DNA of 64,000 bases from Takakia lepidozioides (GCA_030704615.1 CM060733.1:2170001-2234000); one strand, 5' to 3'; counted from the first letter of the stretch, positions 36,801-47,677 are shown. Made by a program: numbers and translations. Notes: generated by a model from the sequence alone, not told the origin.

Positions 36801-37729
36801 ATAACTTTGACAGGTCTGTCTCCTTAAATGACAGAGCTAGGGAATCATTGTACCTTGCTCATACAGAGTTTATATAATCCTTGTGATAAGGAGAAAGGAC
36901 TGCTACTCCTGACAATACACAATATGAACAACCTAATAGAGAGGTGGAGAATAACAAGGGAACAAACACATCAGCCACCAAAACATCTAGATAAACCCTA
37001 GAGCTGCAAATTCTGAACAGTTGAAAGATAGTCACGCATCACATCATACTTACAGGCTTCAAGTGCATACAGGGGAATTTTCAATCGCCAATTATTTACA
37101 ATTTGTAGTGCTCCCTCTCCTATCAACCAGAAATACGGGAGACACTTACTTGTATCCCTGTCAAGCTGCTCACCAAATGCGATCACCGGAAGCGCTGAAG
37201 CAAAAAAGATATACAATGTAGGGGCCAAGATTCTGCAGTTACCAGCACCAAGCAGGGCAGTTAGCGAAATGAGAGCCCAGTAGCCATAGGGCTTAACATT
37301 GACACGCTGCATTCCAGCAAGGTTATAATGTAGGGAATTGCAAATATGGCATCCTCCACCAAAGCCTCACAAGCAAACAGTCATTAAATACCATGACACT
37401 GTACCAGTCCACAAGCACTAAGAACCACAAAACACCAGTTTCTCATGTGCATGCATCCAGATGCCATCTCCCAACTTCAACTTATGTTGGCCCCCTCACT
37501 GTCAGCATATGTGCCGAGTTCATGCAGATTAGTCTCGCTGAACCAGAGCAGACAAGTGTTCATTTTCCCCTAGCAGCCTACTAGCAAACAGAGTAAGAGA
37601 TGCTGGAAGGCAGAGAACTCAGGACCTGTAGCCAGAGTTGAAGCCACCGATCCAGTCATGCTTGTAAAGTGGAAGACGGCCAAAAATATCTTTCTTGATG
37701 CCCTTAAATGGCAGGAAAGTCTCCTCCAT
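30812..37729 (-). CDS. BOR-type boron (borate) efflux transporter
   Basis: SLC4-like anion exchanger that exports borate across the plasma membrane. Twelve minus-strand exons join with matching phases and GT-AG borders: 37729-37626, 37232-37150, 36754-36562, 36312-36174, 35496-35331, 34876-34710, 34401-34228, 33390-33295, 32682-32548, 31991-31675, 31410-31140, 30982-30812. The total is 2,016 bases, 671 residues plus stop. Conserved plant BOR segments are [20 protein letters not shown] at the start, [105 protein letters not shown] and [20 protein letters not shown]. The last exon has the TTSRGEF segment seen near BOR C-termini. An in-frame Met 29 codons upstream (37,816) is possible, but MEETF is the family start. 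The last exon border is the least certain, since GTGAGT inside it could be another donor. All exons are open, so the gene looks functional. Confidence 0.95.
32090..32290 (-). mobile_element. LINE-like fragment in BOR intron 9
   Basis: A minus frame inside the intron reads [17 protein letters not shown] and a following Arg-rich stretch. It has the same form (HxxFxCPxYxExR) as the LINE C-terminal relic in intron 7. It is spliced out in the gene model and is not part of the transporter. Confidence 0.5.
32831..33050 (-). mobile_element. LINE 3' end in BOR intron 8
   Basis: On the minus strand it reads TTGTCCCATAAGCTCTTTGA, then CCGCGGACATTATAAAGTACC, then TTTCATGTCATG. A second (ATTTC)n run lies inside at 32,900-32,920. 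The same words and tail are found in intron 7, so the two are copies of one non-LTR family with a pentamer-repeat tail. Confidence 0.65.
33907..34225 (-). mobile_element. LINE 3' end with ORF remnant in BOR intron 7
   Basis: The minus frame at about 34,205-34,028 reads [19 protein letters not shown], then an [13 protein letters not shown]-type end, a zinc-finger-like LINE ORF C-terminus. After the stop come TTGTCCCATAAGATCTATGA, CCGCGGACGTTATAAAGCACC and a (TTTCA)n tail ending at 33,907. It abuts the donor site of exon 7 but does not enter the exon. Confidence 0.7.
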
Positions 37730-39011
37730 CTTTAATGATATACTCAGCATGGAAAGGGTCATGAAACTTGAAGGACGTGAAGACAAACTGAGAAGGGAGG
37801 ATACCTTCCTTTGCAACTAAGCCAACAAAATTGGTTTCAATGATCAACTAGTCTCCCGCACCAAATTAACTGTGCAGTTCATTAGTGAGTTGAAAAAGAA
37901 GATATCGGGAAGATCGACTCAAAGATACGCTTTAAGTATGATCACATGCAAAAGGGACAGACAGATGCTGATGCAGCTTCAGCCTGCTCATTGCTTTAAC
38001 GCTCCGTAACTCAAGGAGATAGATACTTTCAAGTGATTCTGTGTTTGTAGCCGGTAAAATGCACCGCTTTCAGAAAACAAGATAGAGAACTACAACTTTA
38101 TTGTTACAGCCGACAAAATGTGAGTGGCATGCAACTCCCCAAGACACTAGATTCTGACCCTACCATATCTATGCACGACTAACGAACTTGAAATGAGATG
38201 GAAATGAGATATAGGCAATAATGCCCTTTCAAATGCTTAATACGTACATAGGTACATTGTAACATGAAGGATAACGGTCGATACTGAACAGAGCGACACA
38301 GAGGAAATGAAGAATTTTACTCTAAAAAAGACAGCTCTTCAGAAAAGTTCAGAAGCAATCTTGGAAAGCCTTATAATGATCATAAGTTCAATCTTGACTA
38401 TCTAGAAACTGGGAGTCCAATGTACCACACTCCTAATGTAAGAAAGGAAATACAACAATTGAATGCAACTGTTGATTCAACCATCAATAGTAAGAAGTGG
38501 GATGATTTCTCACTTCCGTATAATTAATATCGTAAAGTACAACAAGAGGAAAGATAGAGTAATCTTCCCTGTGGCAGCCTAAAAGACACGGCCGAGCGTG
38601 GCAAATTCATTGTGCAGATGGTATAATTAACCGATGCGCCAACATACAGCTCAATCCTACGTTCAATGCAGCACTGCTCACTCGTCCTCACGCATCTGCG
38701 CGGACAACCGAGAGCGCGAGCTGGCCTTTGACGGTAGCACGTTGTCGATTGGAGGAAGAAGCTGAGGTGTGAGCTCCGTTCAGCGGTCACTCACGATGGC
38801 AGGAAGGCATCCAACAGACGGCCAGGCTCAGTGTACGCCTCCCGTAGCAGGGGAAGGTCGGTTCCCAAACACACGTTTCTTTTCCATCCGCGTACCTCCA
38901 AACGCCCAGACAGAGAAAACTGATTTTTCATCTGCAAAGACGACTCCTCATTCATTGACAGCACTTTTCATTCAGGTTGCCCACAGCTCGAAATAGTCTG
39001 TTAATTTTTGC

Positions 39012-39017
39012 CACGTG
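39012..39017. promoter_or_regulatory. G-box (CACGTG) upstream of the boron transporter
   Basis: CACGTG within GCCACGTGGCG, a full palindromic G-box core bound by plant bZIP/bHLH factors. It lies about 1.28 kb upstream of the transporter ATG, in the region where its promoter or 5' UTR should be. The functional link is inference. Confidence 0.4.
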
Positions 39018-40414
39018 GCGAAAATGTGACACATGGCATTTTTCGTCGTTCTTTCAGGGTATATCCCTGATCTCATCCACCGTCCTTTATCTGTTTCTTT
39101 TTCTCGAAGGAAACCCCTGACCACTGACTGAGTCACAAGTCACAACTCAATTAGGCCCTAAATTAGTGAGAGGAGATAATTCATCCTTATATATATATTT
39201 TTGAAGCCACGAGCTACCGATCGTCAGCGTCGGGAAAATATCTGTTGAACCTCAAAAATATAAAAAGCAGGAGAATGACACGTCGGGAGCTTTTTGAGTC
39301 AGTTCGTCAGGGCTGGGCCACGGTTGTTTCCGACAAGGCCACTTTCAGTTATTTCACAGATACGATGCTGTGGCCCCACTCTTCCTTCAACTTACAAAGA
39401 ATAATGTTACTAGATTCCTAGAAATGGGTTTTGGCACGGCGTTGTCGAAGATTGAAACGCCGTCTTCGGGAACGAGTGAAGCTCGGGTATGGAAAGGGGG
39501 GCATCTTCCTGCATCACACCCGCAATTCGCGCATGCATAACAGATCAGCGACCTGCTGACCAGTCGCGTGGTGCACCATCTTCTTCAGATACGTTTTACT
39601 ACTTCCCAGGAGGAGATGGCGACGACGTCGGTGATGACTCCTCCAAGGACCGCACAAAGTCCTCAAAGTCGTCCTCTCCCTGGGCTCTCCTTCCAAGATG
39701 CTTTATAAAAGAGATGAACAGTATGTAGCTAGTCGTGGGCAATGATCCGTCTGGAGACAGAAGATGTTGCAGAGTTGAACTAAAAGTAGCTGTGTAGCCA
39801 CAGTCTGGCAAGTTAGTTACAAGATGCTTCTGACTAAGCACGGTATGACAGATTATCCTATTCAGCTGTGGATGGCTGGATTAGCGTACAACCGTTTCAC
39901 AAATAAAGTGGCGGTACAACACCCGGAAGTGGGTCCATGGAGTGATGGGTGGAGACTGGAGACAGGAAGAACAACGGACGTAGAATGATGCTATCATCGG
40001 TTTTAGCAAGTTGCATGGTGAGAGTTCACCGCCAAGTTTGCAAGTTCAGTGTACAAACAATTGCTGGCCACTTGTGCAGCGATGGCAGTTACAGGCCGCC
40101 ATCGGCAGTGACGACATCTTGTACAATGCACTATACCAAATTTTGAGCTGAAAACCCTAGGCTCTAGGGATAGGAAAACCAAACGTTTAGGTGAATGATA
40201 TCAAATTTATCTGAACAAATTATGGCCTACCGCTGAGGCAAGTTTACCCAAGGAATACATTATATTTCGGGAAAATATGTTATATTTGGGTGTAAAGATA
40301 CAAAGATAGTACACCTTACTTCTCCAAAGATTTGTCCACATAATAAGGATACCGTTAAGAACCTCATCATTTTTTTCCTTTGTAGTTTGAATACGCCTAT
40401 CTAGATAAATTTTA

Positions 40415-40491
40415 GGGGAAGTACATTATATTTTGGGGACTATGTTATACCAAAAATAATAATGTAGTCTCCCAATATAATGTACTCCCCC
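40415..40491. repeat. Small inverted repeat (MITE-like)
   Basis: Arms GGGGAAGTACATTATATTTT and, reverse-complemented, GGGGGAGTACATTATATTGG enclose about 30 bases. A related half-copy (GGAATACATTATATTTCGGG) lies at about 40,250-40,272. It is short and AT-rich, with no coding capacity. Confidence 0.55.
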
Positions 40492-41587
40492 ATTTTTCTT
40501 TATATTTTCATCTTTCTAGACCATTTCTCTTTTCGTTGTGATCGTATTTCTTTGTGAAGATCAGTGGCAACTGAGTAACTAGACCTTCGTTATTTTGTTT
40601 TAAAAAATATAAGTGGGTAATAGATATTTAGGAAGCTTGAAAATAAGCAATCACATGCTAGTTATTTACTGAAATTTGAATCCAGTAGACCTGCCACCAT
40701 CAAGCAGGTATCTTATTACAGCAAAGATAAAATTCCTCGTTTGAAAAATGTGTATCTATCATGAGGTTAACATTTCCTCGTATATTGTCTATATGTCTAT
40801 CACTGAGTATCTCAATTACAACGTCTATGATGTATAAACCTTCAACTATGGTATATCTACAACATCATGTAGTGTGTTTTGACTCACTGTTGCAAGTGCC
40901 TGACTCCAAACCATGCCTACAAGATATTGAAAGACTCTCGCTGTAAGGTTTTGGCTCTATCAGGATAACCTCTAATTAGGGCTTCCATTGGTAAGTCTAC
41001 GATCATGTGGGGAATGCAACCTCTTCAACACATTTGTGACTGCAGTTGTGACTGTAGTAAAGTCAGAGACGGTAATATTGATATAACAATGTTGCAGATA
41101 TGTCCAAAATGAGTGGAGGTCATGGGTGTACTCTCCTAGAACTTGCCCCGTTTGTGTCTTGTTACCTCACTTGAGAGAGTCTCCTCCATTGTTGGCTTCC
41201 CAAAAATCAATGTCCTGATTATCATAAACTGTTGAGGCTTTCTTACGACACGATGGAACTACAACGCTTATTTCACGATCTTGTACATTGAGCAAGTTGA
41301 AACTGTCGTGATGAGAATCAAAAACCTATCGGCTTCTTTAACAATAGACCAATCATTGCAGGCCTTCGGAAGCCTAAGAAGCCCACTGTCCAAATTAATA
41401 ATGACCGAATAAGCATTCATGACTCACAACACTAAAATAGAATAGAATACAAAGTAATTGGACTTAACTACCAACTACCTAGCCCTCATAGTACTAATTG
41501 TGCTAAATATCTTCATCTTTTTGTATTTTTCGTTCTATTCATTGAGAGCATCTTCAAACCTTAGATGGATGTCATTTCTGATATGAT

Positions 41588-43190
41588 TCATTGCATGGTC
41601 ATGTCCCTTACCATTTTGTCACTGCAATTGTACCTGCAAAACCAGCAATAAACAGGGGCAATACCATTATACAATGTTTCATCCATGTAAACAGCTCCCA
41701 TGACCAATCTCAACCATTTTCACCATGAAAAAGAATGTGAAATACAACAAATCAATTAGATAATGCACTCACTTCCCCCTAAGATTTGACGTCACGATGC
41801 CCGGATATTTCCATCCCAAAGTCTCTAGGAACAAACGCATCCTCCATTCTCGTAATGCCAATGTTGCGTCAAGTTTTGTTACTGATTTGCTTGCCTTTGA
41901 GCCCAGGAATGTCTTACATCAATCTCTTTGTGAGCATTCTGAGGGTGTTCCTACCGACATGACCTTCCAAAAACCACTAGATAGCCGGATCAGTAGCCTT
42001 GCACTTTGGTTTTGGTGTTAAGAAGAGAGGATGAGGACCAAACTCTTTAGCATTCCAAGTCGGATAATGCTTCATCAACAACTTGTATGTCTCAATGACA
42101 TCTATAATATGGCAATAAATTGGAAGACGATGATTATCAACCCCACACCGTCAGACATCAAGCTTCTAATTCTTACAAATCCCCTGACTGTACCTCAAGA
42201 CAAGTCCCATCCAGATGTGTTATGTAAACTGGTGTAAACTGAAATCAGTGGCATCAACTTTCCGAAGTTCATCACCACCACGAATGAAGAAGTTTCTTGT
42301 ACTAAAATAACCGAATCTTAGGTTGAGTGTTACACTGGTATTTATCTTTGTGCTAACTTCAGCAATAGTCAAGGAATCACTTTTCTTGCTTGATCTTTCA
42401 AGTCCAGCTTTGGATGCTTGAACAACGGCCTCATCACCGGCAAGTTTCACACGAGTATATCGTGCATATGCAAAAATGTTAAAATGAATCGTAGTAATGT
42501 CAGTTTCAGCAATGTCATTGTGCTTGTCGTGATCGAATGATCCTGCCGATCGCTCTCAGTAGACCAGCGATACTGCGCACACACAAGTCAGTTATACAAG
42601 TAAGATTATAATCCTAATAATTCTAACGACTTGATTAGCTAAATATCCGATATAGACAATGTGAGAAACTCCTACCAAAAGTCTATTCCAATCATAAGAG
42701 ATAAATGAAACAAAGCCTAAAATGATATGAATCTGCTCAATGCCAGAATATCAATAAGGAATTAGATAGACTTATATTTTACCACACAAAAGTTCTAATT
42801 CATACCTTCGGGGTGGATACAATGATCCATCTTTCTTGGTGACATGAAGGATGAACAAAGACAAACTTCTTCACCTCGTCAGTTTGTTCTGACAAATCCT
42901 CAATGGGTTTTTGTGTGTTGTAACCCCGGAACACTCTCCAAGCATTGAAAGCCTTTCGAGCCCAATCTTCCCTAGGTTTGCTACGGCGATGACCTCCATT
43001 GTTGATATTTTCAAGCTCTTTCGGATCCACATCTCGAAAGCGAGATTAATTCATAACAGCCACGTCATGACCACAAAATTCATCATCGTCATTATCTCCT
43101 AAAGTTGGTTCTTCTTCCAAACAATCATCAAAATCTTCTGACTCATATTGAAACTCATTGGGAAGCACATTTGACGGTAAATTGTCATTG
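41588..43190 (-). pseudogene. Crypton/DUF3504-type tyrosine recombinase, decayed
   Basis: Minus-strand pieces in order. There is an acidic N-terminal stretch (43,150-43,050), then ARKAFNAWRVFRGYNTQKPI and, one base out of frame after about 42,860, TKKDGSLYPPR with a GT donor at 42,805. Next is FGYFSTRNFFIRGGDELRKV with TDFSLH (42,330-42,240), then a segment with GRNTLRMLTKRL, a K-T-stop-R-N-I-G site and EISGHRD (41,791-41,802). After a TTTGCAG acceptor at 41,634 comes an exon starting with TAC-AAT (Tyr-Asn) and ending at TGA 41,588. The order Arg..GHRD..Tyr is that of tyrosine recombinases, and the FxxRGGxELR segment that of DUF3504 proteins, which derive from Crypton transposons. Stops at 43,046-43,048, 41,914-41,916 and 41,869-41,871 plus the frameshift show it is dead. 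The exon borders, other than those named, are inferred. Confidence 0.6.
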
Positions 43191-43617
43191 ATGATTTATG
43201 ATATCCCCAGATCAAATGATGGAGCCTCTGCATGGACTCCTTTACAGTGTCCTCTTCCTCCATATCTGCAACAAACAAATAATAGCATCAATGAACCAAC
43301 AAGCATATCATTGAATTGGTATTTTTGTATAAACTCAAGAGCTCAAATCTGTAGGATAATAGCAAAGAAATTTCACCTTCACAGGAGAATTAGAAATCCT
43401 TGCAAGAACATACACATAAATGGTAAGAGATTGAGTCTTGAGACTCAGGGTGTAGATCTTGTCGAAAATAAACTCAGAGATAGGCGTAGGCTGGAAAAGA
43501 GAACGCTGGAATGAAATCGTAGAAAGAAAAATGTGTATTCCACAGACGCGGGAATGAAATTGTGGAGGATAAAAATATTTTAAAAAAATCGTGAAAAAAT
43601 CGTAAAAAAAGATGTAT

Positions 43618-43757
43618 TCGTTTCTTTATGCAGGTAAAGCCCCAGCCCTCGGCCATTACCTAGTTCTCGGCCCTAGGTCTTGGGCTGCACCCTCGACCTG
43701 GCTTCGAACCAGGTAATGACCTTGTGCCTAGGCTTTACCCTACACGTAAAGAACTGC
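43618..43757. repeat. Foldback element 1
   Basis: Two imperfect arms of about 60 bases. The left arm starts CTTTATGCAGGTAAAGCC and includes CATTACCTAGTTC; the right arm, reverse-complemented, reads CTTTACGTGTAGGGTAAAGC with CATTACCTGGTTC. The loop is very short, so the whole segment would form one long hairpin. It resembles a foldback/MITE element and has no coding frame. Confidence 0.7.
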
Positions 43758-43904
43758 CTGAGAATTGCGCTGTGTGTAATTAGTCTCCTTACCTGGTGCA
43801 ATCTTCAATATGACGATGTCCAACAAATGATGATCTTACGTTTTCGTAAGATCCCTATAGTTTTGCCGCAGGAGCCTTATAAATTCGTAAGGCTACACTT
43901 TGGG

Positions 43905-44047
43905 CAGTTCTTTACGTAGGAGAAAGGCATGCGTGTCGGACCTTCCCCCATTTTTGGGACCTGGCCGAGGGCTACCACCCTCGTCTACGGCCCACAAATG
44001 GTGGAAGACCCTCCACTTATGCCCTTCTCCTACACAAAACTACACAC
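43905..44047. repeat. Foldback element 2
   Basis: A second hairpin 150 bases from the first. The left arm is TTTACGTAGGAGAAAGGCAT; the right arm, reverse-complemented, is TTTGTGTAGGAGAAGGGCAT. Pairing continues for about 60 bases (CCCCCATTTTTGGG against CCACCATTTGTGGG). The arms start with the same TTTACGT word as element 1. Confidence 0.7.
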
Positions 44048-44924
44048 TACAAAATCATAACCAATATTTTAAATATACATTGTGGTGGTGGTCTTACAAT
44101 ATTTGGGCATTTGTGCCGATCTCATTGACCTTATGATCTTGACTCAAACAACATCCAATTTACAAACATTTTGTTTGGGAAAATCATAACCTTTCAAAAA
44201 TATGAGATAAGATTTTTTTAATGAATAAATATTCTAGTTTAATAACCATATTCAAATTTTAAAAATACTTCTCATTGAGTCAAAAAATGACCATGCACTC
44301 CCGACTACTCGTTTGTCTAGTTGATCACCACATCTTAAGATGATATGAAAAGATCTAAACACATGAGGAAAAAAATGTCATAATCAAGCATTTAGCTTTT
44401 AATTTGTAGTCTACTACCTCAGTCATTCAAGTCTTTACTAACATCTTTCAACTACACATTGCAATGCTATAGCCCTTCAGTTACTTCTAATAGTAATTGC
44501 CTCTGCCAATATATTTTCGGGGCCTCCGTTCTCTTTTAGTAAATTAAGAAAAAAGTACGAAAACACTTTTTAGAACATGCAACACTTAATATAACATATG
44601 TGACAGACCATGACTCGATGAGCCAATAGTATCTTGTATATGCCGGTAAAACACCCTATCACCAACCACCAATACCCCATTACTTGTCAATCTGACATGC
44701 AATCTATGGGGTGAATGTTGGGCATGGGTGGACCTATAATAAGTTACATTTGCTGAGCGGGGCATTGTATGGTAATAGGCGCACGATTGATTGTCATATG
44801 GACCCCACTTGCATAGACTATGGATGAATGTGATCATCTAGGGCCCACCTTTTCATTGTCATACGGAGCCCACTTGCATGGTCATGCACAGATGAAAGGA
44901 CTATGGATGAATGTGATCATAGGG
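44048..44924. other. Spacer with short direct duplication
   Basis: No gene seen. Two copies of a segment of about 84 bases (TTGTCATAYGGA, CCCACTTGCATRG, GACTATGGATGAATGTGATC) lie at 44,790-44,840 and 44,857-44,922. Confidence 0.5.
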
Positions 44925-45017
44925 TCCACCCCTAAAAAGGGGCAGTAGCCGCAAGGCGAAGTGGCTCTTAGCTGTTACGCCGGCTTTGGCCGGAGTCTTC
45001 TTCTTCTCTTCTCTTCT
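44925..45017 (+). mobile_element. LINE 3' tail with (TTC)n end
   Basis: Reads CCACCCCTAAAAAGGGGCAG, GAAGTGGCTCTTAGC, a CGCCGGCTTTGGCCGG hairpin, GAGTC and a TTC/TCT run. It aligns base for base, with differences, to the 3' end of the LINE at 62,290-62,390, but ends in a different microsatellite. Confidence 0.65.
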
Positions 45018-45196
45018 GAATGTGATCTTGACAACTTTGGGTTTTTATCATATCGGGGTTTTGTCATACATTACACACTTTTAGGGTTTCCACTAGTCAT
45101 TGTTCAGTCTTCCAGCGCTTCTATTTCGACTTTGAGTGAACGCTCTTTGCAATTTGAATATATATTTTGAACCTTTCTGATTGTTGAAAATCCCCT

Positions 45197-45664
45197 GTGC
45201 CCATCGTTGTCACGAGAAGGACGAGAACTGGCTCGGCAAAGAAGGCACTCTTCAACCCCCCGAGGGGGCACCCTTTTGAGTCGGTGGAAATGAAGAGGCC
45301 AAAAGTGGATCCTGATACAGTAGTCCAGTGTATAAATGAGAGTTTCTTGGCGGCTTTGGATGGACGGGCAGCCAAGTTGGCATACATGAAGACCATGGAG
45401 GGTCTGAAGGGCAGAGCACTGAAGAAGGCGGCTGCCGAAGAGCCTTCCGACACCCCTGGGTTTCTGAAGATGGTCTCGTTCTTTGAGAGGGTGTGTGCAG
45501 ACAAGGATTGCAGGAGGGGCAGAAATGCCACCGAGTGGTCTTGCGATATGATCATCTTGGATATTCCGGACGGCAACAAGCATTTGCATAGTAGTTTGAA
45601 ACTTCAGCTCCCATATGCTTATATGATGGGTTCTTCTCTTATATCCTTATTTGTTCTCTTGTAA
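45197..45664 (+). CDS. Unrecognised 155-residue ORF
   Basis: An uninterrupted plus frame with even coding-like composition. It has a basic N-terminal half (KRPKVDPDTVVQCINESF, ALDGRAAKLAYMKTMEGL) and two Cys near residues 94-100 (VCADKDC). The last 15 or so residues (MGSSLISLFVLL) look like read-through into non-coding DNA, so a splice donor may lie before them. It directly follows a LINE 3' tail. I do not recognise the family; it could be an exon of a transposon gene together with the remnant at 45,732-46,088. Confidence 0.4.
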   Translation: MPIVVTRRTRTGSAKKALFNPPRGHPFESVEMKRPKVDPDTVVQCINESFLAALDGRAAKLAYMKTMEGLKGRALKKAAAEEPSDTPGFLKMVSFFERVCADKDCRRGRNATEWSCDMIILDIPDGNKHLHSSLKLQLPYAYMMGSSLISLFVLL

Positions 45665-45731
45665 TAATTGTTCTAATGTTCCTCATATTCTCTTTTAGCA
45701 TTGAAGGCTTAATCTCCCTATGTGGACATAG

Positions 45732-46088
45732 ATGACATCCACTGTGAAAAAAATGCGTTCTGGGAAGAAGATAGAGTCAATGAAAATGTGGTTGCCTAAG
45801 GGGATAAAAGAGGATGGGGAGGAAGAAGACTTAGATTGGGATAAATTTAGATCGTTTCATGAATTCATAGAAGGTCAGCCACTCTACAAAACCTATGCAT
45901 AGGAAAATCTCAAATATTTGTATGAATTTATAGAAAGTTGTGTGCGTCATAGGTCTTTTCAATCATGGGGGAAGGATCCTTACATAGGACTAGAGAAACC
46001 AAAAGGGTTGAACTTAGCAAAGTGGTACAAAGATCGTGGATTGGAGTGGCTAGTGAAACTGATTCATATCCCATATACTAGACACTAG
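45732..46088 (+). pseudogene. Unrecognised coding remnant with one in-frame stop
   Basis: The frame from the ATG at 45,732 reads a charged protein (MTSTVKKMRSGKKIESMKMW, DWDKFRSFHEFIEGQPLYK), meets one TAG at about 45,900, then continues open (ENLKYLYEFIESCVRH, GLNLAKWYKDRGLEWLVK) to a TAG at 46,088. The composition and the single stop in 118 codons argue for a recently broken gene or exon. Function unknown; it probably belongs with the ORF at 45,197-45,664. Confidence 0.4.
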
Positions 46089-46089
46089 T

Positions 46090-46796
46090 TTGAAAATGAA
46101 ATAATTACTTAGTCATTGATGTGTTTGTAGTTGGATCAATACTGCATTGCAATGGTCAACAGAAGATTTACTTCTCATTTCACAAATATGACCAAGAAGA
46201 AGAAGCTTGTCAAAGGTGGTCATACATTAGAATCAATAGCTTGCAATGCTTTTGCTCAAGCCAACAAAAGAGGGAAGTAAGCAAACCGGTTAAAATCAAC
46301 GCCAGCTCCAGCCCCTATTGAACTCCTTTGTGCAACACCAACTCTACCATCCACAATCCCGAGTCAACAAGAAAGCATGATGGTGGTAGTCAGATTTTGC
46401 TAGCCAAACTTTTGTTTGGGTAGCAGTTCCTGAGTTGACTGTTAGTTTAGTCGATAGACTGGATTGGATCTAACAAGGGTGATACTGTAATGTGACAGGC
46501 TGGTGGAGGAGGCAGAATATCAATCAGCCAGAGAGCTAAACCCTGGTGGATGTGAATTGGTATGTAGTATTGAGTATTTATTGAGCATTTATACATACAC
46601 ACTCACAAAGAATTTAGCAATTTTGGCAATTCTGGCTGTTGAGTTCCATGGATGTTATCTGAATTAGAAGGTAAATGATGTATGTGCCTAAGTTTGATGC
46701 CAATGTTGCAGTCCCTTTTGACCTGTAATATGCTACATCAAAGAACCAGCAGCCCTTTTGACACTTTCAAAGAACCAGCAACCCTACTAGATATCA
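46090..46796. other. Spacer, no gene seen
   Basis: A short forward frame at 46,121-46,321 has no recognisable domain. A small duplication of 'caaagaaccagcaRccc' occurs at 46,739-46,785. Confidence 0.45.
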
Positions 46797-47080
46797 TGTC
46801 GCGGCCCTTTGCTTTGAGGGCAGGGGGTCGGGACACATGAGGGGCTGCCCCTGTGGTGGGGGCAGCGGCAGCGATAGGTATGGGGGGCTGAAGCACCCTT
46901 GAGTGCCCAAAGCACTTAAGGAGGCGGAGGCACTCACTGTCGCGGCCCTTTGCCTTGAGGGCAGGGGGGGTCGGGACACAAGAGGGGCTGCCCCTGTGGT
47001 GGGGGCAGTAGCAGCGATAAGTACGGGGGCTGAAGCACCCTTGAGTGCCCAAGGCACTCAAGGAGGCGGAGGCGCTCACT
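46797..47080 (+). repeat. Two tandem copies of a 141-bp GC-rich unit
   Basis: TGTCGCGGCCCTTTGCYTTG starts both units (46,797 and 46,938). Each continues through GGGCTGCCCCTGTGGTGGGG to GGAGGCGGAGGC.CTCACT. Probably part of the U3 region of the LTR upstream of the gag element. Confidence 0.8.
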
Positions 47081-47355
47081 AGGTGGAGCCCCGCACACCG
47101 GGTTGCGGTGGGGTGGCTCCACAAGGGGTGGTGGTAGCTTAGCGGGACTTAGTGGGGGTGGCATAGGACTCACCATGGGGTGGAGACCTCGAGGTGGGAG
47201 TAGTGGGGAGTGTTGGGACTCATCACGGTCCATTGGGGCCGCGGTGAGTGGGCCAAGACTCACCGCGACTCACCACCGGGAATCGAGGGTCTTCGTGGTG
47301 GTTCGCCATAAAATGGCATGGCTGGTTGTGAAACCCCCGCGGACAGCTACAGAAG

Positions 47356-47363
47356 TATATATA
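47356..47363 (+). promoter_or_regulatory. TATA box in the LTR of the gag element
   Basis: TATATATA, 310 bases before the primer-binding site, in a position fitting an LTR promoter that transcribes the gag gene. Confidence 0.45.
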
Positions 47364-47665
47364 GGGAGTAGTAACCCCGAGAACGGTGCAAGCCCGTTGG
47401 TGACCAAAAACTAGTGAGTAAGCGAACGAGCCGGAAAGCGACCAAAGAGTGGGGAGCTGTTCCGGACTGCCAACTACAAAAGGGAATTCCCGCTGGTTCC
47501 AAATCGGTGGAGGGTTCTTTGGGAGAACAAAGGGGGACCGTTATGCCCCGGTGAGCAGCCGAAGCTCCAAGTTGGCCCGGCGGCCAGGTTGGGAGTCAGG
47601 CGCGCGCATCAAAGCGAGTAATTATGACTTGAGGGGGAGCTTACCGAAGGGAGGTGCGCGACATT

Positions 47666-47677
47666 TGGTATCAGAGC
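47666..47677 (+). other. Primer-binding site (initiator tRNA-Met)
   Basis: TGGTATCAGAGC, the standard plant retrotransposon primer site complementary to the 3' end of initiator tRNA-Met. It lies two bases after an ACA that would end the LTR. Confidence 0.85.

Larger units (their letters stand above)
38000..41580. other. Upstream spacer, no gene seen
   Basis: The part next to 37.8-38.8 kb probably holds the 5' UTR and promoter of the boron transporter. Several short frames occur (for example minus 39,841-39,599, rich in Ser/Pro/Asp), but none has a recognisable domain. A small inverted repeat at 40,415-40,491 is listed separately. Confidence 0.45.

Noticed and set aside
37730-39000. ATGTAA boron-sensing uORF in the transporter leader
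   Set aside because: I looked for the reverse complement TTACAT on the plus strand in this interval and did not find it.
43700-43730. tRNA-like TTCGAA box
   Set aside because: It is part of the foldback arm; no cloverleaf or A box can be built around it.
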